64,000 bases of DNA, taken from NCBI RefSeq assembly GCF_030412785.1, contig NZ_CP125297.1:62001-126000 (forward strand), read 5' to 3'. Shown one piece after another: positions 26,531-36,791 of the stretch. Source of the stretch: Paraburkholderia sabiae. GTDB taxonomy: Bacteria > Pseudomonadota > Gammaproteobacteria > Burkholderiales > Burkholderiaceae. The notes below the pieces were generated by a model that saw only the letters and a list, made by a program, of their open reading frames with translations, made no database searches and was not told the origin of the DNA. The translations under genes were made by a program, and so were the position numbers. How positions within the stretch are numbered: position 1 is the stretch's first letter; every line of letters starts with the position of its first letter.

Positions 26531-26916
26531 TATGTCAATAAATTTTTACCCCGACCCAGACACTAAGCAGGTGCTTTCAGAACTGACTACGAAACGCGCC
26601 TCGATGTCCCACACCATATGATCTGCCAGCAACTTCACCGGTTCAATCGCTGGATAGCGCGCGCAAAGGTCCGAAGCGCCGTGTCGCTAAATTCACCGTA
26701 TGGGCGCAACGCAGATCGGGGAAACGGACAACGGCGACGGCCCGCCGCAGCACGATTGCAGAATAGCGCGCCTCGCCTAACCATTTCATTCGGCGTCCGA
26801 ATTATAACTAACGGTTTAGGAACCACGCCGGCGAAGCGGTTTACCCAAACGCTCACCGCGCACTGATTCAGCGAGGTGCGCATGCCAAGCGACAAACAGT
26901 GACAACGCTTTGTCGG
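26531..26916. other. Intergenic region between ehuB copy 1 and the aminotransferase gene
   Basis: About 390 bp without a recognised gene. It separates the racemase/ehuB operon from the lysine-type catabolic genes. No terminator stem could be called with confidence. Confidence 0.4.
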
Positions 26917-28137
26917 CTATTCGTTTTCTCTATTGGGGGCTCCGGCAGACAAAGCTTCCATAGCCATCGCTAAGCGATGGATCCCCGTCCTGATTTCTGA
27001 AATCGTGGGCGCGGTATAAGACAATCTCAGGGTCGCGTTGTCGATACGATCCGCGTAGAATGCACGACCCGGTACAAACAAAACCCTCCTCTCGATCGCG
27101 TGCTGCAGAAGGATTGACGAGTTTCCCGTCTCACATCGAGCCCAAACAAACATGCCGCCTTGAGGTCGATGATACGAAATCAGACCTTTTAGTGAACGAC
27201 TCATTTCATCACACAGCACTTCACATTTCCGTTGATACGCTGCCGTAATTCGTGGAAGGTGGTTTTCGAGCGAACCTTGGGCAAGATATGCCGCGGCGAT
27301 TGCTTGTGTCATCGGCGAACTACAAAGGTCGATAGTCTGCTTTGCTACGATACAACGCCGCACGATTTCCTTCGATCCGATAGTCCATCCGATGCGCAGG
27401 CCTGGCGCGACAATCTTCGACAAGCTACCAAAATACACGACCCATTCGCGAGCACCAGGTACCTCCTGGCTTAGGGAGAGCAGCGATGGTACCGCTTCAC
27501 CGGTGAAGCGCAAGTCGCCATAGGGTTCATCTTCAATGAGGATGAACCGATACTTCGCCGATAGTTGCAATAGGGCGAGACGCCGTTCCTGTGAAAGCGT
27601 GGCGCCCGTCGGATTGGCGAACGTCGGTACTGTATAGAGGAGCTTTGGCGCCTTCACAGAGCCGGAATCGAGCAGACTTGCGAGATGTTCTGTGTCAATT
27701 CCGAACTCATCGACCGGCACGGTTACAATGTTCGCCTGCTGCAGGCGCAAGGCTTGCAACGTTGCCGGATACGCTGGTTGCTCTGTCAGGACAGTGTCGC
27801 CCGGCGCAACCAGGATCCGCAACAGCAAGTCAAAGCCTTGCTGGGAACCCGTGGTCACGAGGAGCTCGTCAGCCGAGCATATTGCGCCCCGTCGGCGCAT
27901 CAACGCGATTACCTCGTCCTTGAGTTCACACAAGCCGTCTGTCGGGCCATATTGCAAACATCGCTCAGGCATGCTCCAAGCGCTGTCCATCGCACGCTTT
28001 AAGCCATCGGCGTCAAACTGCTCAACTGCAGGATAACCACCTGCCAACGAGATCATGCCAGGCTCGCCGAGATACCTGAACAACTCGCGGATCGGCGAGC
28101 CCGTGGGACTAGCGTAAGGAGCGGTGAAAGGATACAT
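26917..28137 (-). CDS. PLP-dependent aminotransferase, probable 2-aminoadipate aminotransferase (LysN type)
   Basis: A 406-residue fold-type I aminotransferase. It has ISLAGGYPAVEQFD near the N-terminus, TTGSQQGFDLL (cofactor loop), YTVPTFANPTGATL, ILIEDEPYGDLRF and the Schiff-base lysine in GSLSKIVAPGLRIGW. These phrases match LysN/MocR-like aminotransferases that use 2-aminoadipate. The neighbours AmaB and HglS make and consume 2-aminoadipate and 2-oxoadipate, so this is the expected intervening step. Start ATG at 28137; the gene follows amaB by 16 bp in the same direction. Confidence 0.82.
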   Translation of the reverse strand: MYPFTAPYASPTGSPIRELFRYLGEPGMISLAGGYPAVEQFDADGLKRAMDSAWSMPERCLQYGPTDGLCELKDEVIALMRRRGAICSADELLVTTGSQQGFDLLLRILVAPGDTVLTEQPAYPATLQALRLQQANIVTVPVDEFGIDTEHLASLLDSGSVKAPKLLYTVPTFANPTGATLSQERRLALLQLSAKYRFILIEDEPYGDLRFTGEAVPSLLSLSQEVPGAREWVVYFGSLSKIVAPGLRIGWTIGSKEIVRRCIVAKQTIDLCSSPMTQAIAAAYLAQGSLENHLPRITAAYQRKCEVLCDEMSRSLKGLISYHRPQGGMFVWARCETGNSSILLQHAIERRVLFVPGRAFYADRIDNATLRLSYTAPTISEIRTGIHRLAMAMEALSAGAPNRENE

Positions 28138-28153
28138 GGTGCGCCGCCTGAGA

Positions 28154-29653
28154 TTATTCGATGGAAAAGTCGACGCCTTGAGCAAGCGGTAACGCGGACG
28201 AATAGTTAACCGTGTTCGTGGTACGGCGCATGTAGGCCTTCCATGCATCAGAGCCCGATTCACGTCCTCCACCGGTTTCCTTTTCTCCGCCAAACGCGCC
28301 GCCAATTTCGGCCCCGCTCGGTCCGATGTTCACGTTGGCGATACCACAATCACTGCCCGACGCGGACATGAATCGCTCGCTCTCATGCAGATCGCCGGTA
28401 AACACACACGACGAAAGCCCATGAACGGCAGCGTTGTTCGATTCAATAGCCTCATCGAACGCGCTGTACTTGAGGACATAAAGAATCGGCGCAAATGTCT
28501 CCTTTAGGACAACTTCGGTCTGGGATGGCATCTCGACAATGGCCGGACGAACGTAAAAACCGTTTTCCTTACCCGCGACCGCGACCCGCTCCCCGCCGAA
28601 GATCTTGCCGCCTTCACGCTTCGCTTGTTCGAGAGCAGCCTGCATGCGAATGAACGACGCCTCATCGATCAGCGGACCAATAAGGGTACCTTGCTCGAGC
28701 GGGTCGCCGACCGCAACTTTGCTATAAAGTATTTTCAGCCGTTGCACTACATTGTCGTACACATTCTCATTCACGAACAGGCGGCGCAAGGTCGTGCAAC
28801 GCTGCCCTGCGGTACCGACTGCAGAGAAAACGATGCCGCGCAGAGCCAGTTCCATGTTTGCAGTTCTGGATACAATTCCTGCATTATTTCCGCCCAACTC
28901 TAGGATTGAACGGCCGAATCGACGAGCGACTTCTACGCCAACGGCGCGGCCCATCTCGGTACTGCCAGTCGCACTGACGATGTTTGACCGCGGATCGGAC
29001 ACTAGTTTTGCACCAAGATCGCGGCCGCCGTTGATGAGCGCCGTCAGGCCGGCCGGTGCATCGCCGAACTCTTTCAACGCGTCCTGCAGTATCCGGTCGA
29101 CTGCCATCGCCGTGATTGGAGTTTTTTCTGATGGTTTCCAGACAACAGCGTTACCGCAGACGAGGGCCAAAGCGGCGTTCCAGGACCAGACCGCGGCAGG
29201 GAAGTTGAACGCGGAAATTACGGTGCACACGCCCATTGGGTGCCAATTTTCAGCCATTCGGTGACCAGGGCGTTCTGATGCGATCGTGAGGCCATACAAT
29301 TGACGGGAGAGCCCAACGGCAAAGTCGCAGATGTCAATCATCTCTTGCACTTCACCCAGAGCTTCCTGCTGGATTTTTCCCGTCTCAAGCGTAATGATGC
29401 TACCCAATGCGCGTTTCTGCTCGCGCAACTTATTGCCGAGCAGTCGAAGCAATTCCCCGCGACGAGGCGCCGGGGTGTTGCGCCAAATCTTAAATGCCTC
29501 CTGCGCTTTGCTCAGAGCAGCATCGACATCAGCGATGGTCTGGCTCGCCACACGACCAATGATTTCACCATCGATTGGAGATTGAACAACGAGGTCACCA
29601 TCCTCAGCAGCATGCGAGATAGCGAGTTCCGATAGGATGTACGATGCATTCAC
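28154..29653 (-). CDS. amaB: Piperideine-6-carboxylate (2-aminoadipate 6-semialdehyde) dehydrogenase AmaB
   Basis: A 499-residue aldehyde dehydrogenase of the ALDH7/antiquitin group. Diagnostic blocks: EVQEMIDICDFAVGLSRQLY, GLTIASERPGHRM, ISAFNFPAAVWSWNAAL, LELGGNNAGI (catalytic Glu), GTAGQRCTTLRR (catalytic Cys) and IGPSGAEIGGAFGGEKETG followed by GGRESGSDAWKAYMRR. It oxidises the semialdehyde in equilibrium with piperideine-6-carboxylate to 2-aminoadipate with NAD(P)+. The GTG at 29653 with AAAGGT upstream gives the family length (about 496). An in-frame start 93 nt earlier is less likely. Confidence 0.92.
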   Translation of the reverse strand: MNASYILSELAISHAAEDGDLVVQSPIDGEIIGRVASQTIADVDAALSKAQEAFKIWRNTPAPRRGELLRLLGNKLREQKRALGSIITLETGKIQQEALGEVQEMIDICDFAVGLSRQLYGLTIASERPGHRMAENWHPMGVCTVISAFNFPAAVWSWNAALALVCGNAVVWKPSEKTPITAMAVDRILQDALKEFGDAPAGLTALINGGRDLGAKLVSDPRSNIVSATGSTEMGRAVGVEVARRFGRSILELGGNNAGIVSRTANMELALRGIVFSAVGTAGQRCTTLRRLFVNENVYDNVVQRLKILYSKVAVGDPLEQGTLIGPLIDEASFIRMQAALEQAKREGGKIFGGERVAVAGKENGFYVRPAIVEMPSQTEVVLKETFAPILYVLKYSAFDEAIESNNAAVHGLSSCVFTGDLHESERFMSASGSDCGIANVNIGPSGAEIGGAFGGEKETGGGRESGSDAWKAYMRRTTNTVNYSSALPLAQGVDFSIE

Positions 29654-29844
29654 GGCGATACCTTTGAAGTTTCTGATACGAAATAATTTTACGCTGAGCA
29701 CATTTAGCACTGACGGATTCAGTGACAACGACATCACGAATCCCACTTAGCCTTCTCCATCGATCACCTGTAATCAAACGGGAAAGATCACCTGTAAGCA
29801 TTCTTAGCGTTCCGACGAGCAACGAAACAGAGCAATAGGTCTGG
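29654..29844. other. Spacer between D-2-hydroxyglutarate dehydrogenase and amaB
   Basis: About 190 bp; it may hold a promoter for amaB and the aminotransferase. No specific box could be defined. Confidence 0.35.
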
Positions 29845-32841
29845 CTATGCAACACGCATCGGATTGCCGCGATTCGACGTACGCGATCCGAGGCGACCGG
29901 ACTCCTCCTGCCTCAAAGAATTTAGCGCGAGCTGAGCGATGTGAAGAGACTTCCTGCCCGTACCTTGTACAATCTGCTCACGACAGCTGAACCCGTTGCT
30001 CACAACAATCGTTGAATCCGGCACCTCGCGAACGATCGGAAGAAGCTTTTCTTCCCCGATCAAAATAGAAAGTTCGTAGTGCTTTGAATCAAAGCCAAAT
30101 GCACCTGCCATGCCGCAGCATCCAGTATCGAGTAGCTTCCAGCGGACACCGAGCTTATCGAGAAGCGCAGCCTCCCCCTTCATGCCAAAGATTGACTTCT
30201 GATGACAGTGTCCGTGCACAATGACGTCTGCATCGAGACGCGGCCATTTGAATTCCGTAAGCGCGAGAAAATCAGAGAACAGGAAAGTCTGGGCCGAGAG
30301 CTTCTTTGCCATCGGCTCATCTGGCAACTGCTTTAAAAGTTCGTCCTTGAAGACGGAGAGACAACCCGGTTCAAGTCCGACAACCGGAACTCCGTGCAAG
30401 ATGTCCTCTGCGAGTTCACCAACAGCAGTTTTGAGCAACCCACGCGCTTCATCGAGGAAACCAAAGTCGTACAACGGTCGACCGCAGCAAAGCCGCTTTC
30501 GCGGCAAAACCACTTCGTAGCCGATGCAACTTAGCACCTCAAATGCAGCGGTCGCAACATCAGGCGAAAAATGATCATTAAACGTATCGACCCAGAGGAT
30601 GACCTTCCCGAGCGGCTTACTCGTCGAAGCGATGCGCGTCTGCGTCGGCCGCTCCTTCGCAATCCTCCGGAACGCCTTCGCTGCGAACACCGGGAGCCTG
30701 CGCTGCGGCGCGAGTCCCGCTACCCATTTGCTGATACGAGCCAAGGGACGAGAAGAAATCAAGAAATTCGTAAGCGACGGAAAACGACTCGCCACGGGCG
30801 CCCATTGTCCGATCCTCCCCATGAACATCGCCTGCCTCGGCCGACGATGATTCTCGTAATAGTGTGAAAGAAACTCTGCCTTATACGACGCCATGTCCGT
30901 GTGCGTCGGGCAATCCGATTTGCAGCCCTTGCAGGCAAGACAGGCGTCCAGCGCTTCCTTCACTTCATGGCTGCTCCAGCCATTCGTGATGACTTCGCCC
31001 TGAAGCATTTCCCAGAACAGATGAGCACGCCCACGCGTCGAGTACTTCTCTTCTCTCGTGGCTCGGAAGCTCGGGCACATCGTGCCGCCTTCGAGTGACC
31101 GGCACTTTCCCATCCCGATGCAGCGCTCGACTGCGCGCTGCAGCCCATCCCCTTCAGGGCTCGCGAACGTCAATCGGGTCGTCAGCTTGACCGGCTTGTA
31201 CGACAGCCCCATACGCAGATTTTCATCCGCACGATAGGCGTTCACGACCTTGCCTGGATTCAACCGGTTCGCCGGGTCCCAGATGGCCTTGAAAGCCTCC
31301 ATCGCCTGCATGATTTCGGGGCCGTACATGATGGGCAGGAATTCCGCCTTCGCCTGACCGTCACCGTGTTCGCCCGAGAGCGAACCGCCGAAATCGACAA
31401 CCAGTTGCGCCGCCTCGCGCAGGAAGTCTCGCCACGTCAGCACGCCTTCAGCGGTACGGACGTCGAAGGTGATACGGGCGTGAACGCAGCCGTCGCCGAA
31501 GTGACCGTAGAGACACGTCTCGTAACCATAGCGGTCGACGAGTGCCTGAAATTTACGCAGATAATCCCCGAGACGCAGCGGATCGACAGCCGCATCTTCC
31601 CAGCCAACCATCGGGTCAGGCTTTGAAGAATCGATTGATAGCGATACAGCAGAGGCGCCTGTCTCCCGGATCGACCATACTTTCTGCTGCTTCGCCTTAT
31701 CTTCGACGACTAGGCCAGTGACACCAGCACCGCCCTCGCCCGCCGCAAACCAGGCGTGCGCATCGTTGGCCTGCTGGATAGCGTCGGCAACGGTGTCCGC
31801 ACCGAATTCGAGCACGACCCACGCATCGCCAGCGGGCAGCAACGCGATCTCCTCGGCCTTCAACCCGCGCACCTGCAATCCCCGGATGATGCCGCGATCC
31901 AGACCTTCGATCGCTATCGGCGAAAAGCGGTTGAAATGAGGAACCGCATCGGCTGCCGTATAGATGTCGCAAAAGCCGAGAACAAGCAGCACGCGGCATG
32001 ACGGGCTGTGGACGAGACGGACCTTCGCCTGAAGCGTAACGGCGCAAGTTCCTTCCGTTCCAACCAGCGCACGTGCCACGTTGAACCCGTTCTCCGGCAG
32101 CAGCTGATCCAGGTTGAAGCCCGATACGCGCCGCCTGATTTGCGGGAACTCGTGCCGAATGCGGTCCGCGTAACGATCGCGGAGATCGCGCAGCTTGCGG
32201 TAGATCTCGCCGCGACGACCACCTTGCACGATGATGTCTTCGAGTTCGGCGTCGGTGGTCGGCCCGACCCAGAAGCGCGCGCCATCGTACGTGACGATTT
32301 CGAGCGCCTCGACGTTTTCGACGGTCTTGCCCGCCATGACGCTATGCGCGCCGCACGAGTTGTTGGCAATCATGCCCCCAAGCGTGCAGCGGCTGTGAGT
32401 CGCCGGGTCCGGCGCAAACGTGAGACCGTGCTTTTCCGCAGCGTCGCGCAATGTATCGCACACGACGCCCGGCTCGACGATTGCCGTTCTGCTTTCCGGA
32501 TCGACTGAAACGACCCGGTTCACATACTTGCTTGCGTCAGCCACCACCGCCACGTTCACGCACTGCCCGTTCTGCGACGTGCCACCGCCGCGGGTCAAAA
32601 ACGGAACGTCCTTGCGACGGCACGCGCCCAGTGCTGCAACGAGATCATTGACGTCGGCGGGCACGACAACGCCTAGCGGTATCTGCCGATAGTTCGACGC
32701 ATCGGAAGCATAGAGGGCCTTCGAACTGGAATCGAAGCGGACTTCACCTCGAATCGACCTCCGAAGCTCCGCTTCGACTTCCTGAAGCAGACTCTTGCTG
32801 GCCTGGAACGGTGTGGCGGCTTTCACGTTACTTCGCTGCAT
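29845..32841 (-). CDS. FAD/Fe-S oxidoreductase, probable D-2-hydroxyglutarate dehydrogenase (YdiJ type)
   Basis: A 998-residue fusion. The N-terminal FAD-binding PCMH domain (LTRGGGTSQNGQCVN near 90, PGVVCDTLRDAAEKHG near 140, IANNSCGAHSV near 170) is followed by the FAD-oxidase C-terminal domain (YGHFGDGCVHARI). Then comes an Fe-S region with CIGMGKC and CLACKGCKSDCP, and two CCG domains (CCGRPLYDFG, CCGMAGAFGFD). This is the YdiJ/D2HGDH layout, oxidising D-2-hydroxyglutarate to 2-oxoglutarate into the electron-transport chain. It overlaps the end of hglS by 14 nt (or starts at a GTG at 32826), implying coupling to the enzyme that makes its substrate. Confidence 0.88.
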   Translation of the reverse strand: MQRSNVKAATPFQASKSLLQEVEAELRRSIRGEVRFDSSSKALYASDASNYRQIPLGVVVPADVNDLVAALGACRRKDVPFLTRGGGTSQNGQCVNVAVVADASKYVNRVVSVDPESRTAIVEPGVVCDTLRDAAEKHGLTFAPDPATHSRCTLGGMIANNSCGAHSVMAGKTVENVEALEIVTYDGARFWVGPTTDAELEDIIVQGGRRGEIYRKLRDLRDRYADRIRHEFPQIRRRVSGFNLDQLLPENGFNVARALVGTEGTCAVTLQAKVRLVHSPSCRVLLVLGFCDIYTAADAVPHFNRFSPIAIEGLDRGIIRGLQVRGLKAEEIALLPAGDAWVVLEFGADTVADAIQQANDAHAWFAAGEGGAGVTGLVVEDKAKQQKVWSIRETGASAVSLSIDSSKPDPMVGWEDAAVDPLRLGDYLRKFQALVDRYGYETCLYGHFGDGCVHARITFDVRTAEGVLTWRDFLREAAQLVVDFGGSLSGEHGDGQAKAEFLPIMYGPEIMQAMEAFKAIWDPANRLNPGKVVNAYRADENLRMGLSYKPVKLTTRLTFASPEGDGLQRAVERCIGMGKCRSLEGGTMCPSFRATREEKYSTRGRAHLFWEMLQGEVITNGWSSHEVKEALDACLACKGCKSDCPTHTDMASYKAEFLSHYYENHRRPRQAMFMGRIGQWAPVASRFPSLTNFLISSRPLARISKWVAGLAPQRRLPVFAAKAFRRIAKERPTQTRIASTSKPLGKVILWVDTFNDHFSPDVATAAFEVLSCIGYEVVLPRKRLCCGRPLYDFGFLDEARGLLKTAVGELAEDILHGVPVVGLEPGCLSVFKDELLKQLPDEPMAKKLSAQTFLFSDFLALTEFKWPRLDADVIVHGHCHQKSIFGMKGEAALLDKLGVRWKLLDTGCCGMAGAFGFDSKHYELSILIGEEKLLPIVREVPDSTIVVSNGFSCREQIVQGTGRKSLHIAQLALNSLRQEESGRLGSRTSNRGNPMRVA

Positions 32842-33856
32842 TGGCGGTCATCTTGAAGATTCCCGTGGCGTTGCCAGCGTCGAAGCGCAGGTCGGTCTGC
32901 CAGCGGCGCTCCTTTTGATCGAACGCGCGCTTGCGCGTAATGAATTCATAGAACGAGCCCGGCACTTCACGCGTCACGGTCCTGCCGTCGGCGGACCTGA
33001 ACTCACGCCTGACCGTATCGGCACGGTACGCCGTCTGGAAAACGCGGCCCGAACGCGAACACTCGACTTCGGGCTTCATGGGCCGGCCTTTCGCCTTCTC
33101 GGCATCCGACAATGTGAACACATCGGCTACGCGGTCCGTTGCATGATTGAAAGCATTGCCTTCTGTTGAGATCCACGCCATCTCAGCAGACTCCAGCAGC
33201 AGCGTTTCATAGTCTGCTTCACTTGGAATGTCGTGCTGACGGGCGAAGGCGCCAACGATGACGGGCAGCAATTCGTGAGCCGCCTCGAATGGCAGCGAGC
33301 CGTCGCGTTCAAGGTCCGACAGTTGCGAAATCGCGAGCGGCGTCAACGGGTCCTTCGACGACTTCACGACGTTGGTCACGGCAGTTTGAAATTCTTTCGA
33401 AAAGCGCTCGGGGTGCAGTTCACTGAGAAAGAACTGCGCGATTTCGTCTGGCGCGTCTTCGTGCGCGTAGGCGCGGCCCGTCATGCCGAGCTTCTCCAAC
33501 GGGTAGCGCCCATTCAGCTTGAAGCCCAGCGGACGCAGGATTCGGGTGAAAGCACCTTCGCCCGGAGGCAGCGCTCCGTTATGGGGCCAGCGGACAGTAC
33601 GCAGCGCCCCATGGTCGAAGTACACCGAGCCACCGCTGGCGATGGCGTCATGCGTGTACGTGCGTCCGTTCGGCGAGCGCTGTAGCAGATCTTCGAAAAG
33701 CGCCATGTTCATGGCTTGCGCCAGTTCGGCACGCGTGACGGTACCGTCCTCCCAGTCCTGCAGGATGGCCGGGACATTCAGCGTCGAAAACAGGAATTGA
33801 GTCTTTTCGTGGCCGAGCAGCTTCGTCAACAGCCGTTCTACGTTCGCATTGCGCAT
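32828..33856 (-). CDS. hglS: 2-oxoadipate dioxygenase/decarboxylase (hydroxyglutarate synthase) HglS
   Basis: A 342-residue DUF1338 protein. HglS is an Fe(II) enzyme that turns 2-oxoadipate, O2 and water chemistry into D-2-hydroxyglutarate and CO2. Family blocks: FDHGALRTVRW (His82 and Arg86), GRAYAHEDAPDEIAQFFLSE near 128, STEGNAFNHATDRV (His238) and PGSFYEFITRKRAF (Glu304). The His/His/Glu set is the probable metal site. ATG at 33856. It is first in the minus-strand operon hglS - D2HG dehydrogenase, divergent from a LysR gene 156 bp away. Confidence 0.93.
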   Translation of the reverse strand: MRNANVERLLTKLLGHEKTQFLFSTLNVPAILQDWEDGTVTRAELAQAMNMALFEDLLQRSPNGRTYTHDAIASGGSVYFDHGALRTVRWPHNGALPPGEGAFTRILRPLGFKLNGRYPLEKLGMTGRAYAHEDAPDEIAQFFLSELHPERFSKEFQTAVTNVVKSSKDPLTPLAISQLSDLERDGSLPFEAAHELLPVIVGAFARQHDIPSEADYETLLLESAEMAWISTEGNAFNHATDRVADVFTLSDAEKAKGRPMKPEVECSRSGRVFQTAYRADTVRREFRSADGRTVTREVPGSFYEFITRKRAFDQKERRWQTDLRFDAGNATGIFKMTANAAK

Positions 33857-34012
33857 CGCTTATCTCTCAGAGCAGACCGCCGCGAAGGCGGGAATGGGTC
33901 ATCCTTCTGCCTTCCAGTTGAAGGCGATCCTGACGTGATTCGCATTATTGGAACCCTTGCGTATTGCGTAAAGCGATATAAAATTGTCACTTGATGAGTT
34001 TTTGGAACCGAG
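33857..34012. promoter_or_regulatory. Divergent promoter region between hglS and lysR
   Basis: The 156 bp between two divergent start codons must hold both promoters. TTGCGTATTGCGTAA at 33957-33971 is an imperfect palindrome of the T-Nx-A kind bound by LysR regulators, 40 bp upstream of the lysR start, where autoregulation with divergent control is usual for this family. The box is inferred by eye. Confidence 0.45.
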
Positions 34013-34924
34013 ATGCGCAAGTTCAAGATTCCGAACATGGGTGCGCTGATCGCCTTTGAAGCCGCAGCGCGGCATGAGAGCTTCACGCATGCGGCCAGGG
34101 AACTGTTTCTGACTGAGAGTGCGGTGTCGCGGCAAATAGCGACGCTGGAATCGAATCTCGGCGTGCGCCTCTTCGTTCGGGCGAAACAGCGCGTCGTTCT
34201 TACGCGGGCCGGGCGGCTCTACGGCACGCAGGTACGTCGGGCGCTGGAAAATCTGGATCGCGATACGCTTTCGATCATTGCACACGGCAGCGGCGGCGGC
34301 TATCTCGAACTTGCCGTGCTTCCGACATTTGCCTCGCACTGGCTGATTCCCCGCCTGAAGGACTTCAACGATCGAACGCCCGACGTGCGGGTCAACATGG
34401 GTGTGCAGACTGGCATGTTCGACTTCGAGGAATCGCACTTCGAGGCGGCCATCCACTACGGCAAACCCACCTGGCCCGGCACATCCGCGGATTATCTGTT
34501 TGGAGAGGAAGTCGTTCCCATCTGCGCGTCGTCGCTGCTATCCAGACCGATAAAAAACGCACACGAGTTGCTCAACTATCCGCTTCTTCACTCGACGACT
34601 CGCCCCGACGCATGGACGCGCTGGTTTTTCGATCTGGGCGTCGAGGACAATTCGACGATGCAAGGCGTGCGCTACGAGTTGCACACGATGCTGATTGCCG
34701 CTGCAGCGGCGGGACTGGGCATCGCACTGGTTCCGAAATTTTTTGTCGATAGGCACCTGAAACAACAGGGCCTTGAGATCCCATTCGAAGTGGCCTCCGC
34801 GGTTGATTCAGCCTACTACCTTGTCTATCCGACTGAACTCAGCCATGGCAAGCCGCTAGAACTCTTCAGGGTATGGCTGCTCGAACAGGCCAGCGCGTAC
34901 ACTGCAATTCAGAGTCTGGCATGA
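34013..34924 (+). CDS. LysR-family regulator (GcvA-like), likely controls hglS operon
   Basis: A 303-residue LysR regulator: helix-turn-helix SFTHAARELFLTESAVSRQI, then NLGVRLFVRAKQRVVLTRAG, and an effector domain with LAVLPTFASHWLIPRL and AAAAAGLGIALVPKF, of the GcvA subtype. It is divergently transcribed from hglS with a 156-bp gap; LysR regulators normally sense a substrate or intermediate of the neighbouring pathway, here probably 2-oxoadipate, 2-aminoadipate or D-2-hydroxyglutarate (inference). It is the only plus-strand gene in this catabolic block. Confidence 0.88.
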   Translation: MRKFKIPNMGALIAFEAAARHESFTHAARELFLTESAVSRQIATLESNLGVRLFVRAKQRVVLTRAGRLYGTQVRRALENLDRDTLSIIAHGSGGGYLELAVLPTFASHWLIPRLKDFNDRTPDVRVNMGVQTGMFDFEESHFEAAIHYGKPTWPGTSADYLFGEEVVPICASSLLSRPIKNAHELLNYPLLHSTTRPDAWTRWFFDLGVEDNSTMQGVRYELHTMLIAAAAAGLGIALVPKFFVDRHLKQQGLEIPFEVASAVDSAYYLVYPTELSHGKPLELFRVWLLEQASAYTAIQSLA

Positions 34925-35528
34925 AAGTGTGGCGTCACTAAACGAATGCTGCTGAGGGCTGAACTGAACCGCATATAAATGGCGACAGCGTCGGCAATAA
35001 ATAGGCTGTGATGACCCCTTCCTGTTGATACGGTAGGGCCAGTTCATATAAGACCGGCGCCTGCTATGGCGTCCAGTCGTCCGGCACGACGGACGTCAGC
35101 CGTGACGGCGCCGGAAAGCAACAAGGCCGGTGCTGGCGGACCCACGCCCGGCGCATTCGCTTGCCTCCTTGAGCCGCTAGGACTCGTCTCGACCGGATAC
35201 TTGCGGTGCTCAATCCCTGCAAGAATATCGCGACGAGGCCGTTCCGTTAGTCGACATGTTCGCTGTCCGCCATCGGGCGGCAACCACACCGCAACAAATG
35301 CGTTCCTTCGTGACTGGTTGGAAAATCGATTGGACCGGCGTGTCAAGCGCCTCCACCGCCGCCACGCTCTTGGCTGCTCTTTATCAGCGGAATCGCTGCG
35401 GAATCGCTTCCAGCGTAAATCCGAGCGTATAGCGTGCCTGCTTTGCCTGCCTGCTCACGCACGGAATGATTCAGAGCGCCAGATATTCCCCAGTTTGTCA
35501 AATGATGATGCCCTTCCGCCTTATCATC
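34925..35528. other. Intergenic stretch, no gene called
   Basis: About 600 bp between the LysR stop and the stop of the first FAD oxidase. Frames here (for example 35066-35590 on the plus strand) have skewed composition and no motifs. It may contain decayed sequence; no RNA or repeat was recognised. Confidence 0.35.
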
Positions 35529-36791
35529 CTAGGAAGAGAATCTCGTCAGCGAAAAGTCTCTCACTTCTACAACCGGCCTGTCACCTGTAACGAGATTCGC
35601 GAGCACAGAACCAGCAGCAGGTCCGATCCCGAATCCATGCCCGGAGAACCCCGAACCGAGGAAGAACCCGGGAATCTCACTTACTTCTGAGATGACAGGC
35701 AACGCATCGGGCGTTACGTCAATCATTCCTGCCCAAGCTCGAACTGGTAATGCATCAGAAAATCCTGCAAACGCACTTTTGAGCTGTTTGAGTGCCTCGT
35801 CCAGCATGCGAACATTGGGCTCTGGATCAAGCGTTCGGCATGCCTCGAAGGGTGTCGGTCGGTCCAGGCCAAACCGACGCGGCGTCTTTAGCTCGTCAAA
35901 AAATCTGCGCCCGATCCTCAGTCTGAGGTACTTCCGCTCTTTCACCCACGCACCCATAAACTTTGTGCTGAGCCGGATGCTGTCGGGCGTTAGCTCTGCA
36001 ACCGATGCGCCGAGCTTGCTGACGGTGTAGCCTCCATCGGATCTCTTCCGAACTGTGAAGTCTCCCCCATTGATGGCGAGATCAAGTCCAGCGTTCACGG
36101 GCGTGGTTTGCAAACCCGATGCATGCACTTTTAACTGTGGAAATTCGATTCCGTGGTTGCCGCAAAGGAGACGGGACCAAGCGCCGCCAGCGAGCACTAC
36201 ACTTGAGCACTTCACGAGCCCATGCTCAGTCACCACTCCCGACACGCGTCCGGCCGATACGTCCAATCCGCGCGCCGCGCATCCCTCGAGTATCTTTGCT
36301 CCTAAACTCACTGCAAGCGCGGCGATGCCTTGAGTCGCCAACGTTGGCTCCGCCACACCATCCGTCGAGCTGTAGAGGGCGCCGGCCCAAGTGCGTCGCG
36401 ACGAGGGTATCAACCTGGCCGATTCGCCCTTTGACAGGATCCGCGCATTCGCTCCAGACTCCCTGGCGATATCGAGCCATGCTTGATGCGCAGCCAGTGC
36501 GCTTTCCGAGGCGGCCAAATAAGCTAGGCCTGTTCGGCGATAGCCGACGTCGACACCCGACTGGATGTCTTGCCACATGTCATTCGCCATCGCGGAGAGC
36601 GGCAGTTCTGCAGGATTTCGCCCAACACTCCGGATCCAACCCCAGTTACGAGAGGACTGTTCCCCAGCTACAACGCCCTTCTCAAATACGACCACGTCGA
36701 CGCCTCTGCGCGCTAAAGCCAGTGCGGCGCTGATGCCGATAATTCCGCCGCCAATGATCGCTACCGATGTACTTTTGGGTATCTGTTGCAT
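35529..36791 (-). CDS. FAD-dependent amino-acid/amine oxidoreductase (DAO family), first
   Basis: A 420-residue DAO-family flavoprotein. The Rossmann motif VAIIGGGIIGISAALALARR at residues 9-28 is followed by EQSSRNWGWIR and ends in GFSGHGFGIGPAAGSVLANL, the C-terminal FAD-binding signature. There is no signal peptide, so it is cytosolic or peripheral. Such enzymes oxidise D-amino acids, glycine derivatives or pipecolate. Its position next to AmaB/HglS makes it one of two candidates for the oxidase that feeds piperideine-6-carboxylate into the pathway. Confidence 0.82.
   Translation of the reverse strand: MQQIPKSTSVAIIGGGIIGISAALALARRGVDVVVFEKGVVAGEQSSRNWGWIRSVGRNPAELPLSAMANDMWQDIQSGVDVGYRRTGLAYLAASESALAAHQAWLDIARESGANARILSKGESARLIPSSRRTWAGALYSSTDGVAEPTLATQGIAALAVSLGAKILEGCAARGLDVSAGRVSGVVTEHGLVKCSSVVLAGGAWSRLLCGNHGIEFPQLKVHASGLQTTPVNAGLDLAINGGDFTVRKRSDGGYTVSKLGASVAELTPDSIRLSTKFMGAWVKERKYLRLRIGRRFFDELKTPRRFGLDRPTPFEACRTLDPEPNVRMLDEALKQLKSAFAGFSDALPVRAWAGMIDVTPDALPVISEVSEIPGFFLGSGFSGHGFGIGPAAGSVLANLVTGDRPVVEVRDFSLTRFSS

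Noticed and set aside
35066..35590. A 174-residue plus-strand frame after the LysR gene
   Set aside because: Arg/Ser/Pro-rich composition typical of a non-coding frame, and it runs into the convergent oxidase gene.
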